A stretch of DNA of 64,000 bases from Atrichornis clamosus (lineage: Eukaryota > Chordata > Aves > Passeriformes > Menuridae), in assembly GCA_013400975.1 (NCBI GenBank), contig WBMZ01009436.1, positions 186,001-250,000 of the forward strand. The letters are read 5' to 3'. The translations under genes were made by a program, and so were the position numbers. Below are positions 25,741 through 37,064 of this stretch, piece by piece (the stretch's first letter is position 1; each line of letters opens with the position of its first letter). The notes below the pieces were generated by a model. The model saw nothing but the letters and a program-made list of their open reading frames with translations. It was not told the origin of the DNA and made no database searches.

Positions 25741-25748
25741 TGATGAGA

Positions 25749-25995
25749 GGGAAGGGAAGGGAAGGGAAGGGAAGGGAAGGGAAGGGAAGGGAAGGGAAGG
25801 GAAGGGAAGGGAAGGGAAGGGAAGGGAAGTGAATGGATTGGATNNNNNNNNNNNNNNNNNNNNNNNNNNNNNNNNNNNNNNNNNNNNNNNNNNNNNNNNN
25901 NNNNNNNNNNNNNNNNNNNNAAGGGAAGGGAAGGGAAGGGAAGGGAAGGGAAGGGAAGGGAAGGGAAGGGAAGGGAAGGGAAGGGAAGGGAAGGG
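25749..25995 (+). repeat. (AAGGG)n pentanucleotide tract, interrupted by a gap
   Basis: Sixteen perfect GGGAA units run from 25749 to 25828, and fifteen perfect AAGGG units run from 25921 to 25995 after the gap. All G is on the plus strand, so the tract is a polypurine/polypyrimidine run that can form triplex DNA, with runs of three G that could form G-quadruplexes. The last 15 bases before the gap (25829-25843) leave the pure pattern and read as variant pentamers (GTGAA, TGGAT, TGGAT). Apparent peptides of repeating Gly-Lys-Arg-Glu or Leu-Pro-Phe-Pro-Ser are artefacts of the repeat. Confidence 0.95.
25844..25920. other. assembly gap (77 N)
   Basis: Seventy-seven undetermined bases lie inside the pentanucleotide tract. 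The true length of the missing sequence is not known. The variant pentamers at the left edge suggest the missing part is not simply more perfect AAGGG. Confidence 0.98.
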
Positions 25996-27200
25996 AAGAT
26001 GAAAAAACCCTATAATCAACAAAGAGTTTTGCAAGCTCCTTTTACTGTTAAATTTTTCTTTTGTTTCACACAGATACACAGCAAAGGATTTCCAAAGACT
26101 GGAAATTGAATAATCATTCAGTTATTTCCTTCAGCACTCAGATTGTATTCCCTATGCCCTTTCCCAGGAGCCATACTTTCTGGAGTTCTTTCTGAAGAGA
26201 CCAAACTTAAGATCCATTCGTCTATTCCAGCTCCTGCACACCTGCTCTAATTTTGTGGGTTTGTAAATGTGGATGCTAATGCAGCTTTCCAGGGCTCATG
26301 GCCTGTCAGAGTGCATGGAAGTCTGCACGGTCTGACCTAGGGAGAGGAATGACTTTGTGTTGTTCAGTTCTGGGGCAGGAATTAGACCAGCTGCACAGCA
26401 AGAATGCAATTCCCCCTGGGTTCTGCAGCAGCAATGACTGGCTGTCTTTAGGAGTCACTGTCATTACTGTCTAGTTTCTTGCCAGATTATTTGGCTGCAC
26501 CTCCAGATTTCTGTAGGGGATAAGCTGAGGGTGTTCATACTGCTGTACTGGGAGTATCAGCTAGATTGCACCAAGATTAGCTCCAAGGTCTTCCCACAGA
26601 CAAATAATGTGGACAGACTGCATATTTGACCTCAGGATCTCTCCTACACCTGAGTATAAACACAATCACTGTGTCCTTGAAGATGTCCTTCAAGAGGCCT
26701 GTTACACAGGCTCCTCAGATCTGAGGGATATGGTTCACCTTAAGTTCTACACTGCATTGCATTAAAACCATTGCTAGCACACCATCCTCTACAGTACATT
26801 ATGTTTTGTAGTAAAATCCTGCACAAGTGCTTTAATGTCTTAGTTGAAGTCTTAAACTAGTCACATCCACCCTCCAGAGGTTTCAGGCCTCCTTGGACAG
26901 CATCCACTGAACCCAGACAGGAGACAGGAGTGCAAATCATCAATACACCACTCCCTACTTGAATTAACCAAGAGGCCACTGGGGAATTATTTCAGGGCAG
27001 AGATAGGAGCATGCAGAGAGTCCACAGGGAGCCAGGGGAGATACCTGCCCACAGCTGTGCCACCACTGTGCCTTGGGAGTGCCAGAAAAAAAAACAACCT
27101 GTGGAGCTGACAACAATGTCAGCTTGTCCCGCAGGTTTAAAACAGCTTTGTACTTATAACAGACAATAACTTGCAGAGAGGTATTCAAGCTTTGTTTCAA
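25996..27200. other. unique non-coding DNA, no gene recognised
   Basis: No gene, repeat family or RNA gene is recognised. Open frames are at most 78 codons and unremarkable. The sequence is single-copy in appearance and of average composition. Confidence 0.6.
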
Positions 27201-27214
27201 GCTCAGGACAGTTG

Positions 27215-27305
27215 TAGCACATAATTATTTTTTTAATATAAATTACAAAATCAAGGTGTGAGACTGAAAATCAGTGGGAAATTGAAATTAATTATCCTTA
27301 GGTGA
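27215..27305. promoter_or_regulatory. candidate AT-rich regulatory stretch
   Basis: Homeodomain-type cores are closely spaced: ATAATTATT near 27221, TAATATAAATTAC near 27234 and GAAATTAATTATCC near 27286. The sequence is non-repetitive and without an open frame. AT-richness alone can give such matches, so this is a weak call. Confidence 0.18.
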
Positions 27306-27368
27306 GCAGTGGAACCTATTGGTTTCCCTAGCAAACAACCATGTAAACAAAATAATAAATAAATTAAA

Positions 27369-27385
27369 AATAATAATAATAATAA
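27369..27385 (+). repeat. short (AAT)n microsatellite
   Basis: Five to six AAT units are embedded in a longer A-rich stretch (about 27347-27398) that also contains AATAAATAAATTAAA. Confidence 0.8.
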
Positions 27386-27911
27386 AGTCAGAAAGAAAAT
27401 GGAGACAGTATGAGAGGAAAACAAACCCAGGGGACTGCATTTATAAAAGGCAGGCTGTGCGTGTCTGCAAGTGTGTCTGAAGTGCAGGATCAGCCAAGAA
27501 TGTGTTTCCCAGAGCAAAAGAAGAGCTAGGAAAAGTGGACGTCTTTACTATCGGTATAGAGGGTCCTGAGCAAAACCACAGCAAAGGTGAGGTGTGATAC
27601 ATCCCAAAAAGAGGCAAATATGCACAATCCCTGGAGGTGTGACTGTACCAGAACAAGAGCTGCAGGCCCGGTTTGGCAGTGACTGAAAGGAGGAACAAGA
27701 GTGTGTGCATGCTGTAGGTACTGAAGTTTCTCTTTATGGCTCCATTTCAGAGCCACACATTTGAGGTTCATTTGCAAAGGAAATGGTTACATTTGAATCC
27801 ACCAAGGCACAGACGAGGTAGTGTGAAATAGGGAGTGGATTACGCTGTTCTACAAAGGAGTTAATGTGTCACCACCCTCCTAGGAGTGATTGGCTTCCTA
27901 CATTTTACTGG

Positions 27912-28010
27912 AAGTTATCTTCACAATGCCCTGATGAAGTAGGGAAGCATTTGTTGTGTTTTTACAGACAAACAAAGCATTGAGTAGATTCATTAATTAC
28001 CCTGGGGAAT
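27912..28010 (+). mobile_element. ancient L2/MIR-like 3' relic
   Basis: The order of blocks follows the 3' region shared by L2 LINEs and MIR SINEs: TCTTCACAATGCCCTGATGA, then AGTAGGGAAGCAT, then TTTTTACAGACAAACAAAGC, then a TTAATTACCCTGGGG-like end. These correspond to the remembered consensus 'cctcacaacagccctgtgaggtaggtatt', 'ttttacagatgaggaaactgaggc' and 'agtgacttgccc'. It is very diverged, as expected for a repeat family that ceased long before modern birds. The call depends on memory of the consensus. Confidence 0.45.
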
Positions 28011-28400
28011 TTCCTTTGTCACTACCCACACATGTTTTCAACATGGTGTTGGTTTCTGGCTGGCCCTGGTTTTACTTTGGTCCATCAGACCACCTCCTTC
28101 AGCTTGCACTAACCAAGAACTGGGATCTTACTTCAACGGGTTGCTGCAAGTTACTGATGCCGTGAAGGGTTCATTATTGGATGTTAGCTGTTGGTTCTGT
28201 GAAATTCTGAGTAAGGGGAAGGAAATTCCAAACCAATTATGTAGCAGAGAAAAGGAGTAAAATTCATCAGAGAAACAAAGCCCTGTAAATTAATCACTCA
28301 ACTGATGATTTTTTTTTTCTCCACTCACATGGACAGGACCCTATGTGGCTAGAGGAAAAAAAAATCCCAGTAAAAATCTTTGGTTTTGGCTACACAGCAT
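28011..28400. other. unique non-coding DNA
   Basis: No gene or repeat is recognised. A run of ten T lies near 28309. The frame at 27956-28165 (plus, 69 codons) overlaps the L2/MIR-like relic and has no recognisable product. Confidence 0.5.
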
Positions 28401-28409
28401 AGACTGATT

Positions 28410-28570
28410 AAAGACATTTTGCTGGGTTGTTAACCTTTTATTAGCATGAATCTAATAATAATAATATCACCACAAGTATATTTACTTTACTGCTGCCAGA
28501 GGGCCTTCAGGCAACTTAATAAAATGCAGCTCAAAGAGTGCTTGATCATTAATAGGACAATGTGCTGAAA
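28410..28570. promoter_or_regulatory. candidate regulatory stretch with weak CTCF-like core
   Basis: Single-copy AT-rich sequence has TTATTAGCATGAATC near 28438, a short AAT run, and TGATCATTAATAGG near 28541. Between them, CTGCCAGAGGGCCTTC (about 28493-28508) matches the CCAGAGGGC-type core of CTCF sites, though the flanks fit the full motif poorly. The function is inferred from motif content only. Confidence 0.18.
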
Positions 28571-28574
28571 TAAA

Positions 28575-30360
28575 ACTGAGAGCAAGGGTGACCTAAAAGC
28601 CTAGGATCCTTCTCCAGTGCATGTAGGCTGATAATAAGCCAGATAAAATGTCTGTCCTCTTTTAGCATTGGCTTCAGAGCACTGTGTATGTTGAACACAA
28701 TGAATATGTTAGCTACTGGCATCTGCAAAATAAACATATCTATATATCCCAGTCTCAGACTTCTGAAAACAAGATGCTAGCCTGTCTCTGCTCAGAGCTC
28801 TCTGGCTCTGGGATTTATCATGAAGCCAAACCCACAAAAGGGCAAAAAGAAACCAGATCCAAAACTGTGAAAGGCATCAGAAAGACTCCCAGGTTTTCAG
28901 GTGGGTTTTGGTCAAACCTACTTTTCTCTTGCCTTTCCCTCTTACTCCAGCACAAAAAAAACCTTTGGCATAGGATGTTTCTGCAGGCAATCCAAGTTCC
29001 TTAATTACATTGGGAGGTTTCTTCCAACAGCCCTGGAAACTGAAGGTGACCTGTTGTTACTACCTGACATAGGGAGCACGTTTCCAGTTTCCATGTTCCC
29101 TCTTTCTGAGCCCTCACTCGCTGCTGTTTGCCCTTCATAATCTCTGGAACAGTCCTTGTTAGGCAAGGGGGAGTAGCTGCTTGGATTGAATCCTCAATTT
29201 GCATCTATTTGACATCTGTTGCTGGACAAATGGAAGAAAGGTCTCTATCCTAATTGTTTGAGCAGGATATGTCATTTTTCTCCTATGCACCTTTTTTGCT
29301 ATGTCCATTGGGATGTGCTCCCAGTGATCCATGTTGGTAACGCAACCTGCTGTAGAAGTCTGTATCCAGAAAGAGCTCATTCAGAAGTAAAGGAGGTGGA
29401 GGAGGCAGTCTACATTTTCAGAAATAAAAAAGGAGTGGATGGGAAAGACATACTGAAGAGTCAGACACTCATGGAGCTGAGTGGAAAGAAGGAAAAAGGA
29501 CATTGCTACTGTAGAGATGTGGTCCTGTCTTAACCTCCACCTGCTGTGGAGCTTCCCAGTTTGTCCTCCATTTCCCCTTGCCTTTTGGATCCCATCCCCA
29601 TCCTCTGTGGGAAAGCACTGGCAGCAGACAGCTGTTAGGGATCAGATCCAAGAAGTGGGTCTATGCTCAAAGCCAGATGTGTGGCAACAGAACGTGGATG
29701 AGGAGATGAAGAGAAAAGAAGCTGGGAAGGTTAACGTTGAACAGCTGGAAGAGAGGAATGGCACTGTTTGTCTCATGCACATGACACAAGTAGTGGGAAG
29801 ACAGGAACTCTCTGAAGCTGAGCTCTGACACCAGGAAGAGCCTCCATGTGCTGCTGGGTTGCATGTGACGGCTGTCCAGGAGCTGGATGGGCACTTCACT
29901 AAAATCTCTTGTATTATATGTTTTAAAGGAGGGGGAAGTGGGAGGTGGCATTTCTTAAATGGCATTTTTCCAAAACAGAAGAACAATACAAATCCATAAT
30001 CATTCTCATGTGCTGCCACAAACAGGGTTGGCAGCTGGATCATGTCCCTGATCCTTTAACACTGCAGTGTGTGGAGCCAGGCAGAGGGACCACACTGCAG
30101 AAGTGCTTGTTGTGGACAGGCTGTTGGGGAATGTTGCTCAACCCAAACACATTTACCTCCACATTGATTTTCAGAAAATGTTTTTGCAACATATCAGGGC
30201 AGAAATCACTGCTAAAAACCCTCTCTGTACATGCAGTCAGATGTTTAGGGTGATGAAGGTTTAACAGTGTTCACTTGGCACCAGGCTAATTACTTGAGGT
30301 TGCTGTCACACACAGAGAGATCCCACCACTAGGTTCAAAAAACAGTAGAAGAGGGGGTTT
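28575..30360. other. unique non-coding DNA, no gene recognised
   Basis: No gene is recognised. Several overlapping frames (up to 133 codons at 29642-30043 on the minus strand and 115 at 29481-29828 on the plus strand) cover the same GA-rich interval on opposite strands and have no recognisable domains. I therefore do not call either as coding. Confidence 0.55.
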
Positions 30361-30364
30361 TTTT

Positions 30365-30560
30365 TTCAATAAGTGAATTGATTCCTAATTAAATCATGTG
30401 CAATTACAAAATGGCTAGTGAGCTTTTTTTAATTAATTTATCCTTGGCTGCAAGAGTCCAAAGCTCCTAGCTCAAAAAGCACAAACTGTACATGGAAACA
30501 CAGTACACATAATTAGATTACAGATTAAAAGGAATTATATCAAACTGTTTGTGAGAACCA
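30365..30560. promoter_or_regulatory. candidate homeodomain-rich non-coding element
   Basis: Many TAAT-type cores are packed in 200 bases: CCTAATTAAATC near 30384, GCAATTAC near 30400, TTAATTAATTTATCC near 30429 and ATAATTAGATTACAGATTA near 30510. The TAGATTA and AGATTA strings also fit bicoid-class (OTX/PITX) sites. No frame is open and no repeat is seen. This resembles developmental enhancers, but AT content makes chance matches common. Confidence 0.25.
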
Positions 30561-32066
30561 AATAAAAAGTTGAAATTTGGAAAAAATAAAAATAAATACA
30601 ATGAAAATTAAGTCTAAATAGTAGTTGTGAAATGTTGACCATTTGCACAGTGCATGAATGCACAGTGGGGAATTGCTATATAAACTCTAGATGTAGCAAG
30701 TCTGGGGCACACTATACTGAGGTGTTTATGCTAAGATGAAGCCAGGTCCTACAGATATTTATTTTAAGGTACAGACACATGATGAAAAGGGGCAGAATTA
30801 AGGCTGAACTTTTCTGTCATCCTTCTAAACTACCTTAAGATTAGGGCTACGTAGACAATGGCTCTTCTGCACAGGATGTTTTATTTTAGCAGTAATCTCA
30901 ACTCTCTCCCACCCCTTCACCTCGCTGGATCTCTGGGAATGAGAGTGGTTCTCACAGGAATGCTTTCCTGTGACCCAATTATCTAAACAAATTAAAAAAC
31001 ATAAAAGTGTCCCCACCTAAGTAATGTCATGCTAGCTCAAACTATTTTTTATCTTCCCTGAAAGGAGAAGCTAAAAATACATATTGTTTGTTTGGGACTG
31101 ATGATGAATGGACCATGGCTCCTGCTCTCAGGGGGTAAGAAGCCACATCACAAATGAACTAAATATCACTGCATAAATTCCTGTCCTTAGCACTCTCAGC
31201 AGAAAATTTGTTGGGTTTTTTAATTAGTAAGAGGCGTGCTTCTCTCCCCCCAAACTCTATATGCACTTACCTATACAGAGGTAAGACCTCTGTGTTGCAA
31301 AACAAAAATATCTGAGGGGAGGCCAGTTTTAGGGAGAAGTAACCTGAGTGTTTATGGGGGATCCAAGTCATAGCAAGGGACACGGCTATCAGTGTGTTGT
31401 ACTTCATATCATTCTGTAGATGTACGGAAGGAAGGAAAGCTGGGTTTCTTTCAGGTTTGTTTGTTGGTTTGCTGGGTTTTTTTCTGCCTAGTGAGTTATC
31501 TGCCTGCCTTGGACACATACGAAGAATAGTTGAACTCCATTTACCCCTATTTGCTCTTTACCCCACCCATTCGCTCTGGCTCCTATTTGCAGTTGGTATC
31601 TCAAAACTTCAGAGAATAGACATAAAACACAAAGTCCTCTGCGCAGGGACTTTAGCGGTTCCTGTGCCTGTGACACACAAAAGGTGCAGTAAAATGGAGT
31701 ATTACCAGATCATTGCTGAAAATCCTGAGCTCTGATTTGATTCCATACGAGATTTTGTATGTTGCTATTTGTCTCAGGGCAAAATGGGATGAGTTGCAGA
31801 GTCAATTCACAAGGAAGAGCATGAGTGTCAGGTATTCAGAACTCTCCTCATGTCATCTAATTCATTGCTTGTTTGGAGAGTGTGATATATTGCATTTGTT
31901 ATTCCTTTTCAGCTATTCTTCACTTTCAAAAACTGTGGCCAACCAGGTAGGAAGGAGTTGTACCATCTTATAATGCTGGGTCTTGGTTGGCATCGTAGCC
32001 AGTCCTCTGCCAGACTGTCAGTCAGACATCCCCACACAGTTATTCATCAAAATCGTGAGTTGAAAG

Positions 32067-32082
32067 GACAGACAGACAGACA
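32067..32082 (+). repeat. short (GACA)4 tetranucleotide
   Basis: Four perfect GACA units. It is a minor microsatellite with no other content. Confidence 0.85.
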
Positions 32083-34594
32083 AGAGTCTGAGTTCTGAGG
32101 CTGGAGAAGGAGATTTATGGAACTGTTCTGCAGTGATTTAGAAATAAAATACATTTGCTCATAACATCATTAATTTCCCCTATTTTATAAAATTTCCTCC
32201 CCCTCACGGCAGAACAATTAGTACTATAGTTTTCCCTGGAAACAAGCAACATCCTAATCAAGTCTTTGCGTAACCACCAGCCATGCTGAACTCCATCAGC
32301 TCCTTCACCCCACCTGCCTTTTTCATCTTCCCTGTGGAAAGACTTTCACATTAGCCAAAAGAAAATTTTTTTCCTTTCTTTTCATATGTCAGCATAAGGA
32401 ACTAAGTGCAACAGGGAGACTCTGTCATGTTAAAGGTCAGTTGCATAAGTTCTCTTAAATGGCAATTAAATGATTCTATGACAAACAGGATGCACTCGGA
32501 GTGCAGACATCAGCTCCGACCTTGGGACCTGGGAGAGTCTGGGAAAGAAAAAAATACTTTGGGAAAATAAACATAACACCCAAAACTGTATTCATTTGCT
32601 GATGAATCAGCAGAGAAACTCTATCATTTCCCCCGTGTCTCTAGGGAAATGCAAAATGTAGTAACACTTTAATTTCTTGTTCAAAGAAACTGGCTGTTTT
32701 AAGATCAGCAGTTCATCCTACAATGTTAGAAACAACCTGTTGGATTACCCTGTGCCAGTCCTGGGAGAAATCAGGCATTTCAGCAGTGTGAGGGTGGAAG
32801 AGTCATATTAAGGCTCAATGGTCAATGTGGTCAATGATACACAGTTCTGTGGTATAAGCCTGGGAAAGGGGTGATGCATTATTACAGAATGAGACAAGAA
32901 AGAGCAACATTTCCTGGGAGGGAGCCCGGCCAGTGGCTGGACAGAAGCCTCAAAGAGGAGTGTTCAGGCACACATGACAGCCCCACATAGAGAACTGGTC
33001 CAAGTCACAGCCTCTTGCAGGACACACTCGTTACCCACCTGCTCCATCCAACTGTCCTGCATGTATCTCAACAGGAGACTGATCAGCCAGGAGGGTTCAT
33101 CTAATGCTGAACTCTTTTCCTCTGTAGGCTTTTGCTGAAGCCTGAGACCTTCAGGTCTGCTGGCCACCATCAGAGAAGGTTAAGGTCTTCACGTGGAGAG
33201 GGCCACAGTGGGTGGATTCATAAGGACCAGGTGTCCTGGGTGTCTCATATTTTCAGCCTGGTAAAACAATGCACAAGGCAAAGCCAATAGGAGTTGGAGG
33301 ACCCCAAAGAAGGCTTCAGTCAGACCAGACATAACCTGATAAACAGCACAAATCTGGAAAATGTCAGCAAGCCAAGTGTTTTTCTGACAAACAATGAGAT
33401 GTTGATCTGCCTTTAAAAATCACTGGGCACAATATGATGAGGAAAGGAAGGAAGCAATAAAAAAGCACCGTGAATGAGGATGGAAAAAACCCCCCATGCT
33501 CGCCAAATTGTTCCAGATCTACAAGAGCTGGAGTGGATTTCAGTGAGGAGAAACGTAAGTCAAAAGTTATTCTCTTGAGTGCTGTTTTCCTGAGAAAGTT
33601 TGTGAGATATATAGACAAAGTGATTGGCGGTGGAATGCAGGGAAATGCAGTACAGTTTGGTCTAGGATGTGTCTCCTTGGAAGATGGTTCTGAGTTTGGA
33701 ATGTGAACAGGACGGAAAGCAGTAAGGGCAAAGTAGGTTCAGTTGAGAAAAAACAGAAAAAAGAAAAAAAATACAGAGGAAGAGTTCCTTGGTTTTCAGT
33801 GCTCCCCCCTCTCCTCTCCACCCAAAATATTAAAATAAGTTAAAAAAAAATCATTCCTTATGAAGGGCAAGGAAAACTTGAGGACAGCTCAACACACTGG
33901 ACTGGGAAGTGCCAACAGCTTGGGATGTAGCACATCATAGTGCACTGAGAAAATGAACTCAGGGATGAGAGGGGGAGACTGGAATTACAGAGGGAAAGAG
34001 GCAATCCAGGCCTGGACTCCCCTCCTCTGTCTCTCCTCTCCAAGTCTTTCCTTGCCAGTGAGAAGTGACTTTGGAAAATATGAAGAATGGGATGGGGAAG
34101 CAAAATTCGCTTGGCAACATCCAGTTTCAGGGGCTAGAAAAGAGAACTGAAGAGCATCCAGAGGCTGAGTTCCTGACCTCAAGGAGAATCCTGAGGGATA
34201 TTTAAGCCACATTAATTCCAGCAGGCAGCAGGACAACCTGGCAGGAGATGCTTCAGGGAGGGAAAACTGAAGTGAAGGGAAATGCTCTTGTCTAAACTAG
34301 GGCTGATTAATGCCTTAGGAACCAAGGGTCTGTTCTCTTGTTTCACAGTGTTCAGTTATTCACCAGTCTGTCCATGGCAACAGGTGAAAAAAAGGCAGTA
34401 GACAACAGACTGCAGGATACTTCAAGGAAAACTCAGACTTTGCATTAATCACCAATTCCAAAATTTTCAAGGAATAACGTGTAAAAACTCTTCTGTATTC
34501 CCTTCCCTCTGGTCTTATTTTTTAGGTCCCAGCTTGAAAACAGAAACAGAAAGAAAGCTTCTTTAGAGAAGAGATTTCTCCTGTGTTTTTCACA

Positions 34595-34735
34595 AAGACG
34601 TCACATTCCTGGTCTGCTATCAGAGCTGGGAAACTCTGCGTGCAAAGCTGGCGACTGAGCAGAACCAAGCCCGCGGATGATAATGGTAACGTAGCACATC
34701 AGGCAACACTTTGATCTTGACACCTCGCTCTGCAC
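34595..34735. promoter_or_regulatory. candidate CpG-retaining element with CRE-like site
   Basis: About seven CpGs fall in 140 bases of otherwise CpG-poor DNA. They include AGACGTCAC (34597-34604 region), a near-consensus CREB/ATF site, the palindrome CCGCGG near 34671 and GGTAACGTAGC near 34685. No frame across it is recognisable. It could be a regulatory element under constraint or an unrecognised repeat relic. Confidence 0.22.
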
Positions 34736-35649
34736 TTGAGCCCTTTGGCTGACTGGAGCATCCAGTAGCAGCAAGCCTACAACTGAGGCTCCATACCCTG
34801 GGGAGCTCAGTCCACAGTCAAGATTCTGTAGCACAGGAGTTGAGATTTCGCCTGGGATGAGAGATGTGAAGACCCAGCAAGAACAAACACCACCTTCACT
34901 GTTTTGGGGCACCATTCATCAAAAATACCCAGAATTATTGTAAGACTTGCTTTATTTTGACGAGGGAGAAACCATGTTTATCTGCTCTAGGCAGAACCTG
35001 AAGAACTGAAGAAGAGCACAGCATCCTACTGGAACAGAACTGAGAGTTTGAGTCAGAAGAGTGTAAATCAGCAGAGCTGGAAAAGAGCCAAGATACTGGC
35101 GTTTGCACCAGAGCTGCAATCAAATTACCAGAGAATTTCTAAAGACCACATCTGGTCAGGAGCTCAGATTTATATCTATAAACCCACAACAGCCTTGAAT
35201 ACCAGGCAAGGGTGTTGGCTGACAGTTGATTCAAGGAATAAAAATGCCACCTTTGGTTACACTGCCTATAGCAACCAGGCAATGCTCTGTAGGTCTCCCA
35301 CCCAAGCAGCCTTCCAGTTTTCTTTATGGGCTCTGACAGGATTGGAGGATCTGAGGATACGGATAAAGGTCTCCTCTGAATTATGTTGGTGAAGTGGAAG
35401 TAGTGCTTTGTATCTGAAGTGATCAGGCTATACAGAAAATAAACAAGTTTCAGGAATAGGGCTTTCTTCAGATCAGAGAGAGATCTGAAGAGATCTGCAG
35501 CCTCCAGACTAGTTACAGGTTCAGAACAGGAAATGAAAACCCTTGTTTTATTTTCTCATCAGTAATTTTAAATAGTGTGTGTTTTGGAATGAAAAGTGTC
35601 AGCTTTAATGGGATAGGAGGGATTTAGAGGGAGAGACTATTTGTACTTA

Positions 35650-35765
35650 GACAGCTACAAGATTATCACTAGCAATTTTGTGCATGCTTAAATAATCTCC
35701 TTGGGTGAATTGGCTAATAATCTCTGCTTCATTAATGAATTTTAACTGCCCAGCTCCAACATCAG
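35650..35765. promoter_or_regulatory. candidate element with repeated AATAATCTC
   Basis: AATAATCTC occurs at 35691-35699 and again at 35716-35724, 25 bases apart, so two TAATCT/TAATCC-type bicoid-class sites lie in direct orientation. ATTAATGAATTTTAAC follows near 35731 and GATTATCACTAGC precedes near 35661. The spacing puts the two sites on similar faces about two and a half helical turns apart. The enhancer role is an inference. Confidence 0.25.
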
Positions 35766-35919
35766 ACAGAAAAACTCACTATACTGATGGGAAACTGAGG
35801 TAAGGGGCAAATTAAAGTAGCATTTTCCAGGGCTGCCTGTAAAAAGGAAAATATGTGCATACATTTTAGAGAACAGCCCCTCTTCTTACTAGAGTTATTA
35901 CTCTCCTGCAAGATCTCAC

Positions 35920-36005
35920 CCTGTGAGCTCTTGCAGTTTCTCCTGAGTCTATAAAATGGTAACTAAGGCAGAACAAGAATTATCTCTCTGTAAGAGGGAG
36001 GGAGA
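35920..36005 (-). mobile_element. ancient L2/MIR-like 3' relic, minus strand
   Basis: Plus-strand reading gives GCAGTTTCTCCTGAGTC, then TATAAAATGGTAAC, then TTATCTCTCTGTAAG. This parallels the antisense L2/MIR 3' region 'cctcagtttcctcatctgtaaaatgggata' followed by 'ttacctctcagggttg'. A short plus-strand match (GATGGGAAACTGAGG near 35786) lies about 130 bases upstream in the opposite orientation. It is highly diverged. Confidence 0.35.
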
Positions 36006-36940
36006 GTACTGTATTTACTGTATTTGCTGATACACATCAAGAGAAGAGAAGTGCAGGGTGGGAAGAAAGAGAAAGAGGCGGCTTTGTTCTTGCAGCAGTT
36101 TGCTCAACAAAGCCCAGACTGTTTCAGTGATAGTGGATGCTGCATGTTTATTCCGAAAATTTATGGTTTAATTAATTTTGGGGTGAGATAGCGAACATGG
36201 TTCAGTGCCAGATCAGGTGAAATATGATCCTAGCATTTCAAGAATTTAAGCAGCTGAGGGGGTTGACTGAATGGCACCTGAAATCCAATAAAAGCCAGCA
36301 CAATGGGAAGCCCTGGTATCTTAAAGGAAGATCTTTGGAGATCTTAAATACATCAAGCAGGGTGGCAGTGAGGAGGGGAGTGGGCTAGATTCATCCAGCA
36401 GCTAGATTCATCACAGTGCCTGGTGAAAACATGCTGGGTTTTTCTTCCTTGCCTGCAGTTCTGCAACAGAGCTTGTGCTTCAGGGAAAAACTTTGGAAAA
36501 GCACAAAACCCATAGAGCACAAAAGCCATGAAAACACTAAGTTGCAGGATGAAGTGTTTAAGGGAGAAGAATAACATTTGAAGCTTCTTTTTATTTACTT
36601 TCCAGTTTGAAGAGTGGTCATATTCAGTCATTTTTCACAACTTACTTTCTTCTGCCAGGAAGGCTGGAAACATAACTCTGGCTTTTCTTTTAAAAATATG
36701 GATATATACTTTTAAAGACTAGACCTTCAGTCAGGGAATACCAGAATCCTGAGGTTTACCCAACTATTGAAAGGCTGATTCTCACATCCCTTTCGCAAGT
36801 AACACTGTGAATATATGTTTTATATGAACATGGCAATATTTCACAGCTGAAGTTCTCCATGGTTTCCACACTTGTATTGGAGCATCTCATAGTATTTGCT
36901 GTACATCTTCTTCAGAATAAGGAAGAGATATTTTTCACTA
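36006..36940. other. unique non-coding DNA, no gene recognised
   Basis: No gene is recognised. The stretch 36140-36200 is AT-rich with GGTTTAATTAATTTTGG. The largest frame (36353-36631, minus, 92 codons) has no recognisable product. Confidence 0.5.
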
Positions 36941-36944
36941 CTTA

Positions 36945-37060
36945 TTAATGAGGAACCATGTCACAGGACACAGAGGATTTGAATAGTAAAAATAAAGACT
37001 GTAGCCCATGTCTTCTGTGGTGTAAGTTAGTGCTCTAAATTACTGCACAGCTCTTCCACC
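36945..37060 (+). mobile_element. ancient L2/MIR-like 3' relic
   Basis: TTAATGAGGAACCATGTCACAGG, then GAGGATTTGAATAG, then CCCATGTCTTCTG and TTAGTGCTCTAAATTACTGCACAG. These follow in order the L2/MIR 3' end 'caaggtcacacag', 'ggatttgaaccca', 'gtcttctgactc' and 'agtgctctaaccactgcacc'. The last block is the most convincing. No coding content is involved. Confidence 0.45.
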
Positions 37061-37064
37061 TGGC

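Larger units (their letters stand above)
30570..35640. other. unique non-coding DNA, no gene recognised
   Basis: No gene is recognised over about 5 kb. Frames are at most 114 codons (35048-35392, plus), with no domain I can name. A short (GACA)4 repeat lies at 32067-32082. A CpG-bearing stretch at 34595-34735 is listed separately. No interspersed repeat family is recognised. Confidence 0.55.

Noticed and set aside
25550..26079. Repetitive Gly-Lys-Arg-Glu and Leu-Pro-Phe-Pro-Ser frames
   Set aside because: They are translations of the (AAGGG)n tract and run through the assembly gap.
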